Positions 16,799 through 26,700 of a DNA stretch of 49,316 bases are shown here, piece after piece. The stretch is from a virus. The position numbers and the translations under genes are program-made. The stretch is taken from positions 1 through 49,316 of the IMG/VR virus record IMGVR_UViG_3300036945_000699; one strand, written 5' to 3'. Within the stretch, counting starts at the first letter, position 1. Each line of letters starts with the position of its first letter. The notes beneath the pieces are model-generated. The model was not told the DNA's origin and made no database searches. It saw nothing but the letters and a program-made list of their open reading frames with translations.

Positions 16799-17666
16799 TG
16801 AAATAGAAATTATCGGAGACTTTACTGTAAAAAAATTAGACCCTAAAATCTGGGTATTCAGCAAAGCTATACAGAATCCAGATAAGTTGGTTGACTACTA
16901 CGTTAATGATCCAATCAATGCAGACAGATGGGTGCCTTGGTATACATTTGGCGATATGATCAGCGACAACGGACCCGGGCTACACAATATGCCAAACTTC
17001 CCCACTAAAGAGGAGTGGATGTCTAACTTTGAGCATTGCGATGACCCGTATAAGGTTCAACTAGCTGATGCATTTTACGATGCTTCTGCCATCTACGTAG
17101 AGGGTACTAAGGTATCTCTAGACAACTGGGAGTCACCTAACTGGGGAATCGCCAGGTACTTTCCAGACGTGGAGGATTTTTCAGGTGGAAGAACTATGCA
17201 GTACCACACTGACTATCAGCAAGATAGAAAAGAATACCCCGGCCCAAAGAACATGATCACTGCTGTCGGCTACCCAAACGATGATTATGAAGGTGGCGAA
17301 ATAGCATTTCGTATCGTAAAAGAGGGAACAGCAGATGAAGTAGAGAGAGAAATTATCTACAAGCCAGAAGCTGGCGATTTAGTAATATTTCCTTCTGTAT
17401 TCCCGTACTATCACGGCGTTCTAAACGTAAAGAAGAACCCTAAATACATCATAAGATTCTATTGGAACTCTGTAGAAGAGTCGACTGAAGACTACAAGTA
17501 CTTCTCTGATAAATATAAAGATAACTGGGAACAGCTAGAACTAATCAGACGCAAAAGAGACAAAGCCATGGTGGAGGATCCAGTACTAAGGCTCAGAGTC
17601 TCTATGCGAGAGTATTACGAAATGCTAGAAGCCGGAACTTTAGATGCTTATTTCGAGGACCTATAA
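16785..17666 (+). CDS. Fe(II)/2-oxoglutarate oxygenase, prolyl-4-hydroxylase-like (7 of 8)
   Basis: The longest copy of this type, with 293 residues. Ligands: His141 and Asp143 (QYHTDYQQD), distal His210 (YYHGVL), Lys220 (NPKYI). GYPNDDYEGGEIAF and KPEAGDLVIFPS are typical. The C-terminus carries about 60 extra, charged and helical residues after the core (residues 232-293), absent from the other short copies. The start overlaps the TauD-like gene by 14 bases. Confidence 0.87.
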   Translation: MPGDNEIEIIGDFTVKKLDPKIWVFSKAIQNPDKLVDYYVNDPINADRWVPWYTFGDMISDNGPGLHNMPNFPTKEEWMSNFEHCDDPYKVQLADAFYDASAIYVEGTKVSLDNWESPNWGIARYFPDVEDFSGGRTMQYHTDYQQDRKEYPGPKNMITAVGYPNDDYEGGEIAFRIVKEGTADEVEREIIYKPEAGDLVIFPSVFPYYHGVLNVKKNPKYIIRFYWNSVEESTEDYKYFSDKYKDNWEQLELIRRKRDKAMVEDPVLRLRVSMREYYEMLEAGTLDAYFEDL

Positions 17667-17668
17667 AT

Positions 17669-18136
17669 ATGTCTGATTTAAATATGACAAACCAGACAAT
17701 GGTAGAAGAATTTAAAGCTAGAGCAGCATCTGGTAGGGGCGACTCCTATATGTTGACTATCGCCAGAGATGGCGAGTCCCCAGTGAGATCTATATACTTC
17801 TATGACAATGCAATAGACGCCGCTATTGGATATGAAGCCTACACGGACTGGGGATTCGCTAAGGATTTCCTGACCGTAGAACTTTACGAACCAACCGGTA
17901 GAGTACACACTAAAGTTCTTAGACGCCCGCGCGGCGGCGAGTGTGTGTTCGAAAGGGCTCAGTACTACAGAATAGCTGAAATACTAAACGCCGCTAAACC
18001 AAAAGTTGACGAAGAAACCTTTAACTATCTAGCCTACGAGTTTGCTAAGCTATTCTCAAAGGACAACCAAAGATTTCAAGTAGACCGTTTTCTAACAGAC
18101 CTAGGCTATACAGGAGAGACTAATGACCAACATTGA
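17669..18136 (+). CDS. Unknown protein within the oxygenase operon
   Basis: A 155-residue protein that I do not recognise. It has no membrane segment and no metal motif. A compact alpha/beta part (DSYMLTIARDGESPVRSIYF, then AIDAAIGYEAYTDWGFAKDF, LTVELYEPTGRVHTKVLRRP) is followed by a helical part (residues 105-155). The strand-helix-strand pattern with a Tyr-rich middle could be a small binding domain. It lies two bases after copy 7 and overlaps copy 8 by 14 bases, so it is co-translated with both and may be an adaptor or substrate-binding partner. That role is a guess from position only. Confidence 0.6.
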   Translation: MSDLNMTNQTMVEEFKARAASGRGDSYMLTIARDGESPVRSIYFYDNAIDAAIGYEAYTDWGFAKDFLTVELYEPTGRVHTKVLRRPRGGECVFERAQYYRIAEILNAAKPKVDEETFNYLAYEFAKLFSKDNQRFQVDRFLTDLGYTGETNDQH

Positions 18137-18860
18137 GACTACACCAACAGAGTTTGGCGATAAGGGCTACCTAAAAGACGACATAATCTTTTATGACAAC
18201 TTCCTCACCGAAGAAGAGGCGGAAAAAATTATAGCCTTCTTCGAAGATCCGGAGCAGCCATGGAGCATGTCTGCATTCTTTGAATCCTACGGCATGAGTA
18301 TCATGCCTCAGGATCCACTCCTAGAGAAGTACGGACTATCAATTGACTACTTGGGTAAACTAGCAGATCGCATGCACAAGGCGGTCGAGGATGCTCATCT
18401 TCGTCCAGTTAAATCAGTATCTTCTCACGCCCAGAAGTGGAATGTTGGTGCATTTGCCCCTTTCCACTCTGACAACACTGACATGGATGGCAACTGGTCA
18501 GCCTGGGAGAAGAGTAAGCTTGTCTGCTTGCTGTATATCAACGATGACTACGATGGTGGAGAGCTCAATTTCAGGGACCACCCGATCAAGCTAAAGCCAA
18601 AGGCTAGACAGCTAGTTACATTCCCTGGAGGCATAAACAATGTTCACGAGGTCACCGTAGTCGAAGGATCAACCCGCCACACAATTGGTGCTTTCTGGGA
18701 CTATGCCGAGTCTACATACTCCGAAGAACGCATGAAAGAATGGGAAGACGAGATCTCCAAGGTCCGTGAAGAGCAGAAGGTCATGCAGGATGAGTGGAAA
18801 GATCAGCTGGATAAGGGAGTACACCCCCTTAAAGACGGCGGAAGCCAGGGCGGCTACTAA
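18123..18860 (+). CDS. Fe(II)/2-oxoglutarate oxygenase, prolyl-4-hydroxylase-like (8 of 8)
   Basis: A 245-residue oxygenase and last gene of the operon. Ligands: His115 and Asp117 (PFHSDN), distal His175 (NVHEV), Arg185 (GSTRH). YINDDYDGGELNF is the only copy with Asp instead of Glu in the fourth-last position of this motif; KPKARQLVTFPG follows. It opens with IIFYDNFLTEEEAEKIIAFF, like copy 3, and these two use Arg as the 2-oxoglutarate ligand, forming a subgroup. A charged helical tail of about 45 residues follows the core. Confidence 0.88.
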   Translation: MTNIETTPTEFGDKGYLKDDIIFYDNFLTEEEAEKIIAFFEDPEQPWSMSAFFESYGMSIMPQDPLLEKYGLSIDYLGKLADRMHKAVEDAHLRPVKSVSSHAQKWNVGAFAPFHSDNTDMDGNWSAWEKSKLVCLLYINDDYDGGELNFRDHPIKLKPKARQLVTFPGGINNVHEVTVVEGSTRHTIGAFWDYAESTYSEERMKEWEDEISKVREEQKVMQDEWKDQLDKGVHPLKDGGSQGGY

Positions 18861-18877
18861 CTCGGTTTGGTGAAATT

Positions 18878-18897
18878 GCGGTAAAATTATAGGGACT
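18878..18897 (+). promoter_or_regulatory. Promoter element of the second fibre block
   Basis: This 20-base stretch matches 2004-2023 at 18 positions and contains TAAAAT at 18882-18887. It stands in the 64-base gap between the oxygenase operon and the second BppU-like gene, the same relative place as its twin. A clear -35 at the standard distance is not visible, so recognition may rest on the extended -10 GCGGTAAAAT or need a phage factor. Confidence 0.5.
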
Positions 18898-18924
18898 AGT
18901 CAAGCCCCCCTGTAAGGACTCGCA

Positions 18925-19299
18925 ATGGGTTATCTCCGCGGCAATATGCACGATCTGATTACGGACCAAGGATCTACCGTACATCAGGTGTTTGGCATAA
19001 AAAATTCAGCTCGCAGGGTCATTGCTCTTACAGGGTATACGGCTCGTATGCAAGTCAGACAATGGGACACGGAAAACAGGGATCCAGCGCCCATCGTAAT
19101 CGCCGAATACACCACAGAGAACGGCTATTTAACTATAAATGAATCCGCAGGGTCAGTGACTCTTTTAATTCCGCCTGCAGATATGGCTGCATACGAGCCC
19201 AAAACTTATGTATATGACATCGAAATCGAGTCGTCAGATGGCGAAACTACTCGAATCATTCAAGGTAAATTTATAGTGAGAGCCGAGGTTACCAAATAA
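18925..19299 (+). CDS. BppU-like N-terminal fibre/baseplate protein, second copy
   Basis: A 124-residue paralogue of the 2054-2416 product, sharing [42 protein letters not shown] and the end [14 protein letters not shown]. The ATG is supported by AAGGA eight bases upstream. It is the first gene of the second fibre block. Its stop codon overlaps the start of the collagen-like gene by one base, exactly as in the first block, so the pair BppU-like plus collagen-like gene is a duplicated unit. Confidence 0.75.
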   Translation: MGYLRGNMHDLITDQGSTVHQVFGIKNSARRVIALTGYTARMQVRQWDTENRDPAPIVIAEYTTENGYLTINESAGSVTLLIPPADMAAYEPKTYVYDIEIESSDGETTRIIQGKFIVRAEVTK

Positions 19300-22200
19300 T
19301 GGCACTCTCCGACAACTTTGCATATGTTGACGTAAAAGGTCCAGGCCCACAGGGTCCAGCAGGTCCGACTGGTCCGGCTGGTCCAGCAGGTGGCCCTACA
19401 GGCCCAACAGGTACTTCTGGTGCCACTGGTGCCACTGGTGCCACTGGTGCGACTGGTGCCACTGGTGCGACTGGTGCAGCTAGTACTGTTCCAGGACCAA
19501 CCGGTGCTATCGGCCCAACCGGTGCAACCGGTGCAACAGGTGCGTCAGGTAGCGATGGCTCTGACGGCGCTGTAGGACCTACTGGTCCAACTGGCGCGGC
19601 TGGGTTGACCGGCCCAACAGGTGCTACTGGTGCTTCTGGTCTACCTGGTCTCTCTATTACAGGTCCAACCGGTGCCGCAGGTGCAGCTGGTGCAACTGGT
19701 GCAACCGGTCCAACAGGTGCTCAAGGTCTTGCTGGTTTATCAATTACAGGTCCAACCGGTGCTACAGGTGCCGCAGGTTCAGTGGGTCCAACAGGTGCTA
19801 CTGGTGCCACAGGTACGTCCGGTCTATCAATTACCGGCCCAACAGGCGCTACTGGTGCTCAAGGCGCTACTGGTCCAACAGGCGCTACGGGTGAGACTGG
19901 TGCCACTGGTGCCGCAGGCGCAGATGGTATTGATGGTTCAGATGGTTCAGATGGTTTAGACGGTGCAACAGGTCCAACTGGTGCCGCAGGTGCTACCGGC
20001 CCAACAGGTGCTACTGGTGCTCAAGGTATCCCTGGTCTCTCTATTACTGGACCCACAGGGGCTACAGGAGCTACTGGTGCTACTGGTGCCACTGGTGCCA
20101 CTGGTTCTCAGGGTCTAGCTGGTCTATCTATTACTGGCCCTACAGGTACAGCGGGTCCAACGGGTGCAACCGGACCTACCGGCGCAACAGGTGCCCAAGG
20201 TCTAGCGGGTCTTCAAGGTATTCAAGGGGAGCTAGGACCTACAGGTGCAACTGGAGCTACCGGTCCCGAGGGTAATTTTTATGTCTCATCTTCGCCGCCA
20301 CTATCTCCAGAAGCTGGAGACGCTTGGTTTAATGACTCTGAAGCAAAATTTTACATCTATTACGATGGTTTTTGGGTTGAAGTAAATGCAAACCGAATAG
20401 GTGCAACAGGACCCACTGGATCAATAGGCCTAACCGGGCCAACCGGACCTCAGGGCATTAGCATAAGCTTTATTGGAACTGTTGCAATTCCTGAAGATCT
20501 ACCAGATACCGGCAACGAGCTGAATGATGCATACATCGTCATTTCGGATGGTGACCTATATGTTTGGGATGGATCAGACTGGAACTCTGTCGGCCAGATA
20601 GTGGGGCCTCAGGGTGAGGTCGGAGCAATTGGTCCTACTGGTGCTCAGGGCGAAATTGGAGAGACTGGTCCAACCGGCCCTATCGGTGCTACTGGTCCTA
20701 CTGGTGCTACCAACGAGCTTAGCGTAGGTGAAGTACTCACCGGTACACCGGGTGGGGATGCTCAGGTAACTATAACTGGCACTGCCCCAAATCAAACTGT
20801 AGATTTTATAATTCCACAGGGTCCAACCGGATTAACCGGAGACACAGGGCCTCAGGGAGACACTGGACCAACAGGGTCCCAGGGAGATACTGGACCAACA
20901 GGGCCTCAGGGAGAGCAAGGTGTCACAGGGGACACCGGACCCACAGGTGCAGTTGGCGAAACAGGCCCTCAGCCGTGGACTTTTATAGAGGCCTATGACA
21001 ATGGCCACTACTACACTATTGGCGATGCAGTGACCTATCAGGGTGGCTTCTACTACCGCACGGGGAATCCAGGAAATCCGGGGTATCCGCCAGAGCCAGG
21101 AACTATCAATGCTTCTTGGACTCCAGTTGCTGACCGAGGCGAGACCGGACCGACTGGTCCAACTGGTGCTCAGGGGCAAGTTGGTGAGACTGGCCCTACA
21201 GGATCTACAGGAGACACCGGACCGACTGGTCCAACTGGTGCGCAGGGCGATCAAGGTATCCAAGGTGAGACAGGTGACACCGGCCCGACTGGCACTCAAG
21301 GCGACACTGGTCCAGGATTTATTTTTGCTGGGCAGTGGGATTTCAACGCCGCATTCTCTGAGGGCGATGTAGTCCGAGACGACTCATTGAACCTATATGT
21401 TGCAGTGCAGGATGTGCCTCAGACATGGGCTGCGCTCAATGACACCAACTACTGGGCACCGTACTTATCAAGCGTTGTGGGCCCGACAGGTGCAACTGGT
21501 GATATTGGACCACAGGGTGATGTCGGATCTACCGGACCTCAGGGCGATCTAGGCCCAACGGGCGCACAAGGCGACCTAGGTCCTACTGGCCCAACGGGAG
21601 CAACAGGTCCGACGGGAGATCAGGCAAACATAACAAACGCCGATACTCCACCAGCCGACCCTTACGACATGCAACTGTGGTATGACACTAGTAATAACAG
21701 ACTATTCATTTGGTATGTAGATATCGACAGTGCCCAGTGGGTCGAAGTGGCTGCATCAATTGCAGGCCCGACCGGAGCAGCCGGCGTTACCGGGCCTACT
21801 GGCCCTAACGGAAGTGATGGTGTAGACGGAGACACAGGGCCAACTGGCCCCCAAGGTGCAACTGGATCTACAGGTGCAGTAGGTCCAAGCGGTGCCACTG
21901 GAGACACTGGTCCAACTGGTGCGCAGGGCGATCAAGGTATCCAAGGTGAGACGGGAGCCACTGGTCCGACTGGTGCCACTGGCGCTATCGGCGAGACTGG
22001 TCCAACTGGTGCTCAGGGGTCGGCAGGAGAGGCTGGACTTACTGGCGATACAGGACCGGCTGGCGATACAGGACCTACTGGTGCTACTGGTGCTACCGGC
22101 CCAACTGGAGGATTTAACTCTGCTCAAACGGTGTCGGTCTTATCTTCGAATTACAGTATCTTATCGACAGACGCTGGTGTTCTATATACCTCTTCGGCGG

Positions 22201-22421
22201 CTATAACTGTAACTGTAAACAACGTTCTGAATGTTGGAGAGCAGATTGATTTTATTCAAATGTCTAGCCAAGAAGCGGATCAAATAACTTTCGTGCAGGG
22301 CTCGGGAGTTAGTTTAGTGTCTAGAAACTCAAGCACCAAAACCGGAGGTCTATACGCAGCAGCATCAATTAAGTGTGTTGCATCTGGCGTATACGTACTA
22401 ATCGGAGATCTGATCTCGTAA
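19299..22421 (+). CDS. Collagen-like tail fibre protein, 1040 residues
   Basis: Long fibre built of Gly-X-Y repeats, mostly GPT, GAT, GPQ and GDT. The first stretch covers residues 14-325. Globular inserts interrupt later stretches near residues 325-365 ([20 protein letters not shown]), 386-437 ([19 protein letters not shown]), 471-508, 558-614 ([18 protein letters not shown], like a chitin-binding module), 671-728 ([17 protein letters not shown]) and 775-822 ([17 protein letters not shown]). The last 100 residues form a beta-rich tip ([20 protein letters not shown]). Prolines are nearly all in the X position and Thr is often in Y. Such repeats form triple helices; Thr in Y is glycosylated in Bacillus BclA. 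It is the main candidate substrate of the upstream oxygenases. Confidence 0.9.
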   Translation: MALSDNFAYVDVKGPGPQGPAGPTGPAGPAGGPTGPTGTSGATGATGATGATGATGATGAASTVPGPTGAIGPTGATGATGASGSDGSDGAVGPTGPTGAAGLTGPTGATGASGLPGLSITGPTGAAGAAGATGATGPTGAQGLAGLSITGPTGATGAAGSVGPTGATGATGTSGLSITGPTGATGAQGATGPTGATGETGATGAAGADGIDGSDGSDGLDGATGPTGAAGATGPTGATGAQGIPGLSITGPTGATGATGATGATGATGSQGLAGLSITGPTGTAGPTGATGPTGATGAQGLAGLQGIQGELGPTGATGATGPEGNFYVSSSPPLSPEAGDAWFNDSEAKFYIYYDGFWVEVNANRIGATGPTGSIGLTGPTGPQGISISFIGTVAIPEDLPDTGNELNDAYIVISDGDLYVWDGSDWNSVGQIVGPQGEVGAIGPTGAQGEIGETGPTGPIGATGPTGATNELSVGEVLTGTPGGDAQVTITGTAPNQTVDFIIPQGPTGLTGDTGPQGDTGPTGSQGDTGPTGPQGEQGVTGDTGPTGAVGETGPQPWTFIEAYDNGHYYTIGDAVTYQGGFYYRTGNPGNPGYPPEPGTINASWTPVADRGETGPTGPTGAQGQVGETGPTGSTGDTGPTGPTGAQGDQGIQGETGDTGPTGTQGDTGPGFIFAGQWDFNAAFSEGDVVRDDSLNLYVAVQDVPQTWAALNDTNYWAPYLSSVVGPTGATGDIGPQGDVGSTGPQGDLGPTGAQGDLGPTGPTGATGPTGDQANITNADTPPADPYDMQLWYDTSNNRLFIWYVDIDSAQWVEVAASIAGPTGAAGVTGPTGPNGSDGVDGDTGPTGPQGATGSTGAVGPSGATGDTGPTGAQGDQGIQGETGATGPTGATGAIGETGPTGAQGSAGEAGLTGDTGPAGDTGPTGATGATGPTGGFNSAQTVSVLSSNYSILSTDAGVLYTSSAAITVTVNNVLNVGEQIDFIQMSSQEADQITFVQGSGVSLVSRNSSTKTGGLYAAASIKCVASGVYVLIGDLIS
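19419..19472 (+). repeat. 9-bp tandem repeat in collagen-like gene
   Basis: Six units of GGTGCNACT encode (GAT)6. Units 4 and 6 carry G instead of C at the third base of the Ala codon. Confidence 0.9.
21225..21292 (+). repeat. 68-bp block shared with the 23709 gene
   Basis: These 68 bases are identical to 24609-24676 in the second collagen-like gene. The first 47 bases also occur unchanged at 21906-21952. The identity covers third codon positions, so it reflects recent exchange rather than selection on protein alone. Confidence 0.9.
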
Positions 22422-22422
22422 A

Positions 22423-23424
22423 ATGCCTATACCAATAGCCGTAGCGGCATCCTCTTTTAAGTTAAACACAACGTTCGACTTTGAGTACCTTGTCGTAAAC
22501 GGTGGTCAGCCTTCCTATGGCACAGTTGCCGGAGCAGGGGGGGAGGTTACTAGAGGACTAGTAGACCCATCCACCGGCACTCCCCCATTAAGACTTGCTT
22601 CGGGGGGCTCATTAAATATTTGGATTGGAACCGGTAGCGACGCCATTGGGGTAAGAGGCAGCAGTATCGTAGCGCAAGACCCTAATACGTATGTCTCGAT
22701 AGAACCAGTATCCTTTGAAAAAGCCGGATACAGTGCTTACACGGAAAAAATTGGATCAGGGACAGCGACTACGACTGAAACAGAGCCGGGATATCTAAAC
22801 GAGGCTTTTACCATGCTGACCACTGCTAGTGTTGGCTATACAGGAACCGGCGGTAATAATTTTAGCGGTAATGGTACGGCCACCCAACTAACTAACTACT
22901 TCCATGGGGCCGCTGGCGCTGGAGGCAATGCCAGTACTGTAACTATGTACTCGTACAAGCAATTTTATGACACCCACCAAGAAGGCCTCAGTTCAACACG
23001 TAGATTCTGCTACACAGTAGTACCATCATTCTCTAATACAACTACAGCTGGCCCTGGTGTCAGTAATTTTACCGGAGGAACAGTAGCTGCAGGCGGGTCC
23101 GGAGGTGTGCGTATAGGAAGAAATCTCTTTAACGGTCACACCGGTGGCACGACATATCTTGGAACACTGACCAGTAGATCTGACGGCAACATAAACGCTG
23201 GTGCCAACACCGGAGGTGGCGGATCTCCCTATATCACTAGCACTACTTCAGAATTTGGCGGTCAATTTTCAAATAGAATAGAAGGCTCGGGGGGCAGCGG
23301 GGTAGTTCAGATTAGGTACCCAAACACTATGCCACTACTACCTAAACGTGGATCAGCAGTATATACAAACTTTGGTGGATACCACGTTTACACTTTTAAT
23401 CAATCAACTTCAATAGTCATATAG
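22423..23424 (+). CDS. Glycine-rich fibre tip/adhesin-like protein
   Basis: A 333-residue structural protein. FDFEYLVVNGGQPSYGT and later HGAAGAGGN, GGTVAAGGSGGVRIG, GANTGGGGSPYI and GSGGSGVVQIRYP are glycine-rich loops as found in phage tip adhesins, where poly-glycine helices form the receptor-binding end. The last 30 residues (VYTNFGGYHVYTFNQST) form a beta strand pair often seen closing such proteins. It lies between two collagen-like genes and starts two bases after the preceding stop. The function as a receptor-binding tip is inferred from composition and position. Confidence 0.65.
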   Translation: MPIPIAVAASSFKLNTTFDFEYLVVNGGQPSYGTVAGAGGEVTRGLVDPSTGTPPLRLASGGSLNIWIGTGSDAIGVRGSSIVAQDPNTYVSIEPVSFEKAGYSAYTEKIGSGTATTTETEPGYLNEAFTMLTTASVGYTGTGGNNFSGNGTATQLTNYFHGAAGAGGNASTVTMYSYKQFYDTHQEGLSSTRRFCYTVVPSFSNTTTAGPGVSNFTGGTVAAGGSGGVRIGRNLFNGHTGGTTYLGTLTSRSDGNINAGANTGGGGSPYITSTTSEFGGQFSNRIEGSGGSGVVQIRYPNTMPLLPKRGSAVYTNFGGYHVYTFNQSTSIVI

Positions 23425-23430
23425 GAATGG

Positions 23431-23436
23431 TAAAAT
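23431..23436 (+). promoter_or_regulatory. TAAAAT -10-like element six bases before an ATG
   Basis: GGTAAAATATAACTATG precedes the 23443 gene. The distance from the hexamer to the ATG would give a leaderless transcript. No clear Shine-Dalgarno sequence is present, in agreement with this. The -35 region is weak. Confidence 0.4.
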
Positions 23437-23442
23437 ATAACT

Positions 23443-23709
23443 ATGGCCGCTACTAATTTCCCGAACTCCCCTTCAATAGGGCAGCGCGTAACCACTGATG
23501 GAGTGGTGCGCGAGTGGAACGGCGTCGCCTGGGTGTCAGTCGGATCGACCGTAGTCGGACCTACCGGACCTACTGGCCCTGCTGGAGATACTGGTCCTGC
23601 TGGTCAGGGTGTACCAACTGGAGGCACAACTGGCCAAGTTCTGATTAAAGCTAGTAATGATGACTATGATTTTACCTGGTCTGACACCATCGACGGAGGA
23701 ACACCCTAA
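23443..23709 (+). CDS. Short collagen-like fibre protein
   Basis: An 88-residue protein. The first 35 residues ([20 protein letters not shown]) are an N-terminal domain shared with the next gene ([20 protein letters not shown]). A collagen stretch of about 20 residues ([18 protein letters not shown]) and the module [17 protein letters not shown], shared with the 2416 protein, follow. It ends IDGGTP. It looks like a minimal fibre: attachment domain, short stalk and a terminal strand module. Its TAA overlaps the start of the next gene by one base. Confidence 0.7.
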   Translation: MAATNFPNSPSIGQRVTTDGVVREWNGVAWVSVGSTVVGPTGPTGPAGDTGPAGQGVPTGGTTGQVLIKASNDDYDFTWSDTIDGGTP

Positions 23710-26700
23710 TGCCACTTAATTTCCCAGATAGCCCAAGTGTTGGTCAGCAGTTTTCATCTGGTGACTATGTGTGGGAGTGGACAGGCTCAGTTTGGTCAGC
23801 AGTTGTCAACGAGTCAGCTGTCGGACCTACCGGCCCTACTGGCCCAACAGGGGCAGATAGCACCGTACCCGGACCAACAGGTGCAACTGGTGCTCAGGGT
23901 GCCACTGGTCCAACAGGTGCAACGGGTCCAACCGGAGTTCAAGGTTCTCAGGGTGTCACCGGACCTACTGGTGCTCAGGGGGAGCAGGGCGAGCAGGGCG
24001 AACAAGGCATTCAAGGTATTCAGGGCGTAACAGGACCAACAGGCGCAGTTGGACCAACTGGCCCTCAGGGCGTTACTGGACCTATAGGGCCAACTGGCTC
24101 TCAGGGTGTCCAAGGTTTAGTCGGAGCCACTGGTCCCCAGGGTGAAGTTGGTGCAACTGGCCCTACTGGGGCAACTGGTCCTCAGGGCGAAGTGGGCGCA
24201 ACTGGCCCCCAGGGTGACCAGGGCGTGCAGGGCGATCAGGGTATTCAGGGAGAAACAGGCGACACTGGACCTACTGGACCGCAGGGTGACCAGGGTATTC
24301 AAGGTACAACTGGACCAACAGGCCCAACAGGTGCAACCGGCCAAGGAATTGAAGTTTTGGGTAGCTACCCAACTATAGAAGATCTAGAAGCCGCTCACCC
24401 AACTGGCGAGCCGGGGGATGCTTATCTAATTGCTGGATATCTTTGGGTTTGGGATGTCCACACTAGTGCTTGGCTGCTTATCGGCGAGATTCAAGGTCCG
24501 ACTGGAGCTATTGGCCCTACTGGTCCTCAAGGGGATCAAGGCACGCAGGGCGAGCCTGGTCCAACAGGTGCAGCTGGAGCGGACGGTAGTGATGGTGCAG
24601 AGGGTGCAACTGGTCCAACTGGTGCGCAGGGCGATCAAGGTATCCAAGGTGAGACAGGTGACACCGGCCCGACTGGTGCTGTTGGCGCAACTGGTGCTAC
24701 TGGTGCAACGGGTCCGCAGGGTGCTCAGGGCGTTCAGGGACTGCAGGGTGTTCAAGGCGATACTGGACCAACAGGTTCGGCCGGCCTGGACGGGGCCTCG
24801 TTCCAGATTCTCGGCACTTTTGCTACAGAAGAAGAATTCAATATATCGATACAGTCTGGCGAAGCCGGGGTAGCCTATATTGTCGGTGGGCACTTATTCT
24901 TTTGGAACGTATCAACTGAAGTATACGACGACTTAGGTTCAATTCTAGGACCTACAGGACCGCAAGGTGCTGTCGGCTCTACAGGTGCAACGGGGCAGAC
25001 TGGCCCTACTGGTGCATCCGGTGCAGACGGTACAACCGGCCCTGCTGGCCCTACTGGTGACACCGGTCCTGCTGGTGACACCGGTCCTGCTGGTGACACC
25101 GGTCCTGCTGGTGACACCGGTCCTGCTGGTGACACCGGTCCTGCTGGTGACACCGGTCCTGCCGGCCCTACAGGTGACACTGGTCCTGCTGGATCAGGGA
25201 TAGAAGAAGATGTTTATCCTTTAGGATCTGGTAGAAATGCCATAGTTGGACCATTCACTGCAGGCGATTATATCCTTTCATTCGAAGGTAGCGGAGAGGT
25301 AGTTCTGCACAGCTATGACGGAAATCTGCCTAGCTTGTATCCAGTAGCCGAGATATCTAACGTCACCGAATACGCTAAGTACAGAATCACCCTGACTGTT
25401 GATGTCGACGGCTTCGTGTCGTTGTCGACATTTACCGGAAATGTTTCTATTCAAGCAGCAGCAGCCGATGTCATTAACGCCTCGATCGGTACTATAGCCA
25501 TCCCAGCATCGACTTGGACAGCTCAGCCATCAAGAGTTTTCATACCAGGGACCTCAGATGTGCAGCTAAGAGTGCTTGAATACTTCAATGAGTTCGGTTT
25601 TGTGGGCATGAATACTGGACAGTTCAATGGAATCTTTAGATCTACAGATGGCTACACCTGGACCTATCAGGCTGTTACCGGCATGGGCGGCAGCCCGTCG
25701 GCAATTACATATGGTTCTGGCAAGGGAATTGTAATAACTACATACACTGGTGGTTTTGCATTCTCCGCTGACTCTGTCTCGTGGACAGGCATCCCACACC
25801 CTGGTACAAGTAACGACTATGTGGCCAGCGTAGCTTTCGCGCAGGATACATTTGTTGCTGTAGCTGGGAACGGAACAATTTTTAGATCAACTGATGGAAT
25901 TAACTGGGCATCCAGCACTCCGCTAACTTCTGGTGGATATCGATACAAAATTCTGAGCAACGGTACACGTCTTGTAGTCATTTCCAGCGGCAAGGTGGAG
26001 TATTCAGATGATGCTGGACTCAGCTGGGTGGACGTCTCGGTATCTAACATAGCGTCCGACGCTAGCGGCAAATACATGAACAACATGTTTGTCACTTACG
26101 GAGGATCCTCGTCCCCGGGGTCTAACATTTACCACACGTCTCCAGATGGAGTTAACTGGACCCAGAGAACCATGCCAGCAACATCAACCTGGTACAACAT
26201 TGCATACGGTAATGGAATGTACTCAGCCGTCAGCTATGACGGGGCATACTCCTACACATCAACCGACTTGATCTCCTGGACTCAAAGAACGTCACCGTCG
26301 TCCGTAGGCCTAGCTACTATTGCGATGGGCTACGCGTTTGGTGCAGGTAGATTTATAGCGGGTGGCTGGTGGTCACCATTATGGGTCACATCGACTAATG
26401 CCTCATCGTGGTCAGTACTGGGAACAGTACCTGGACAGCTAACATACTATGGACTATCTGTTGCTGGTTCTCGTCTATATCTATGTACCGACACTGTAAA
26501 TGCATTTTACTCCGACGATAGTGGTGCTACTTGGAACACTATTACAATGCCGGCAGATGAGCTATATTTTGTAGCCTATAAGTCTGGAGTATATGTTGCT
26601 ATTGGCTATGGAAATTATGTATATACTTCCTCAACCGGTACAGGTAGCTGGACCCAGCGTAGTTTCGCTGGACTACCGAATAACGGAACTTGGTATGCAA

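Noticed and set aside
19390-19959. Val/Leu/Gln-rich frames within the collagen-like gene
   Set aside because: They are the second frame of Gly-Pro-Thr codons and have no start signals or domain features.
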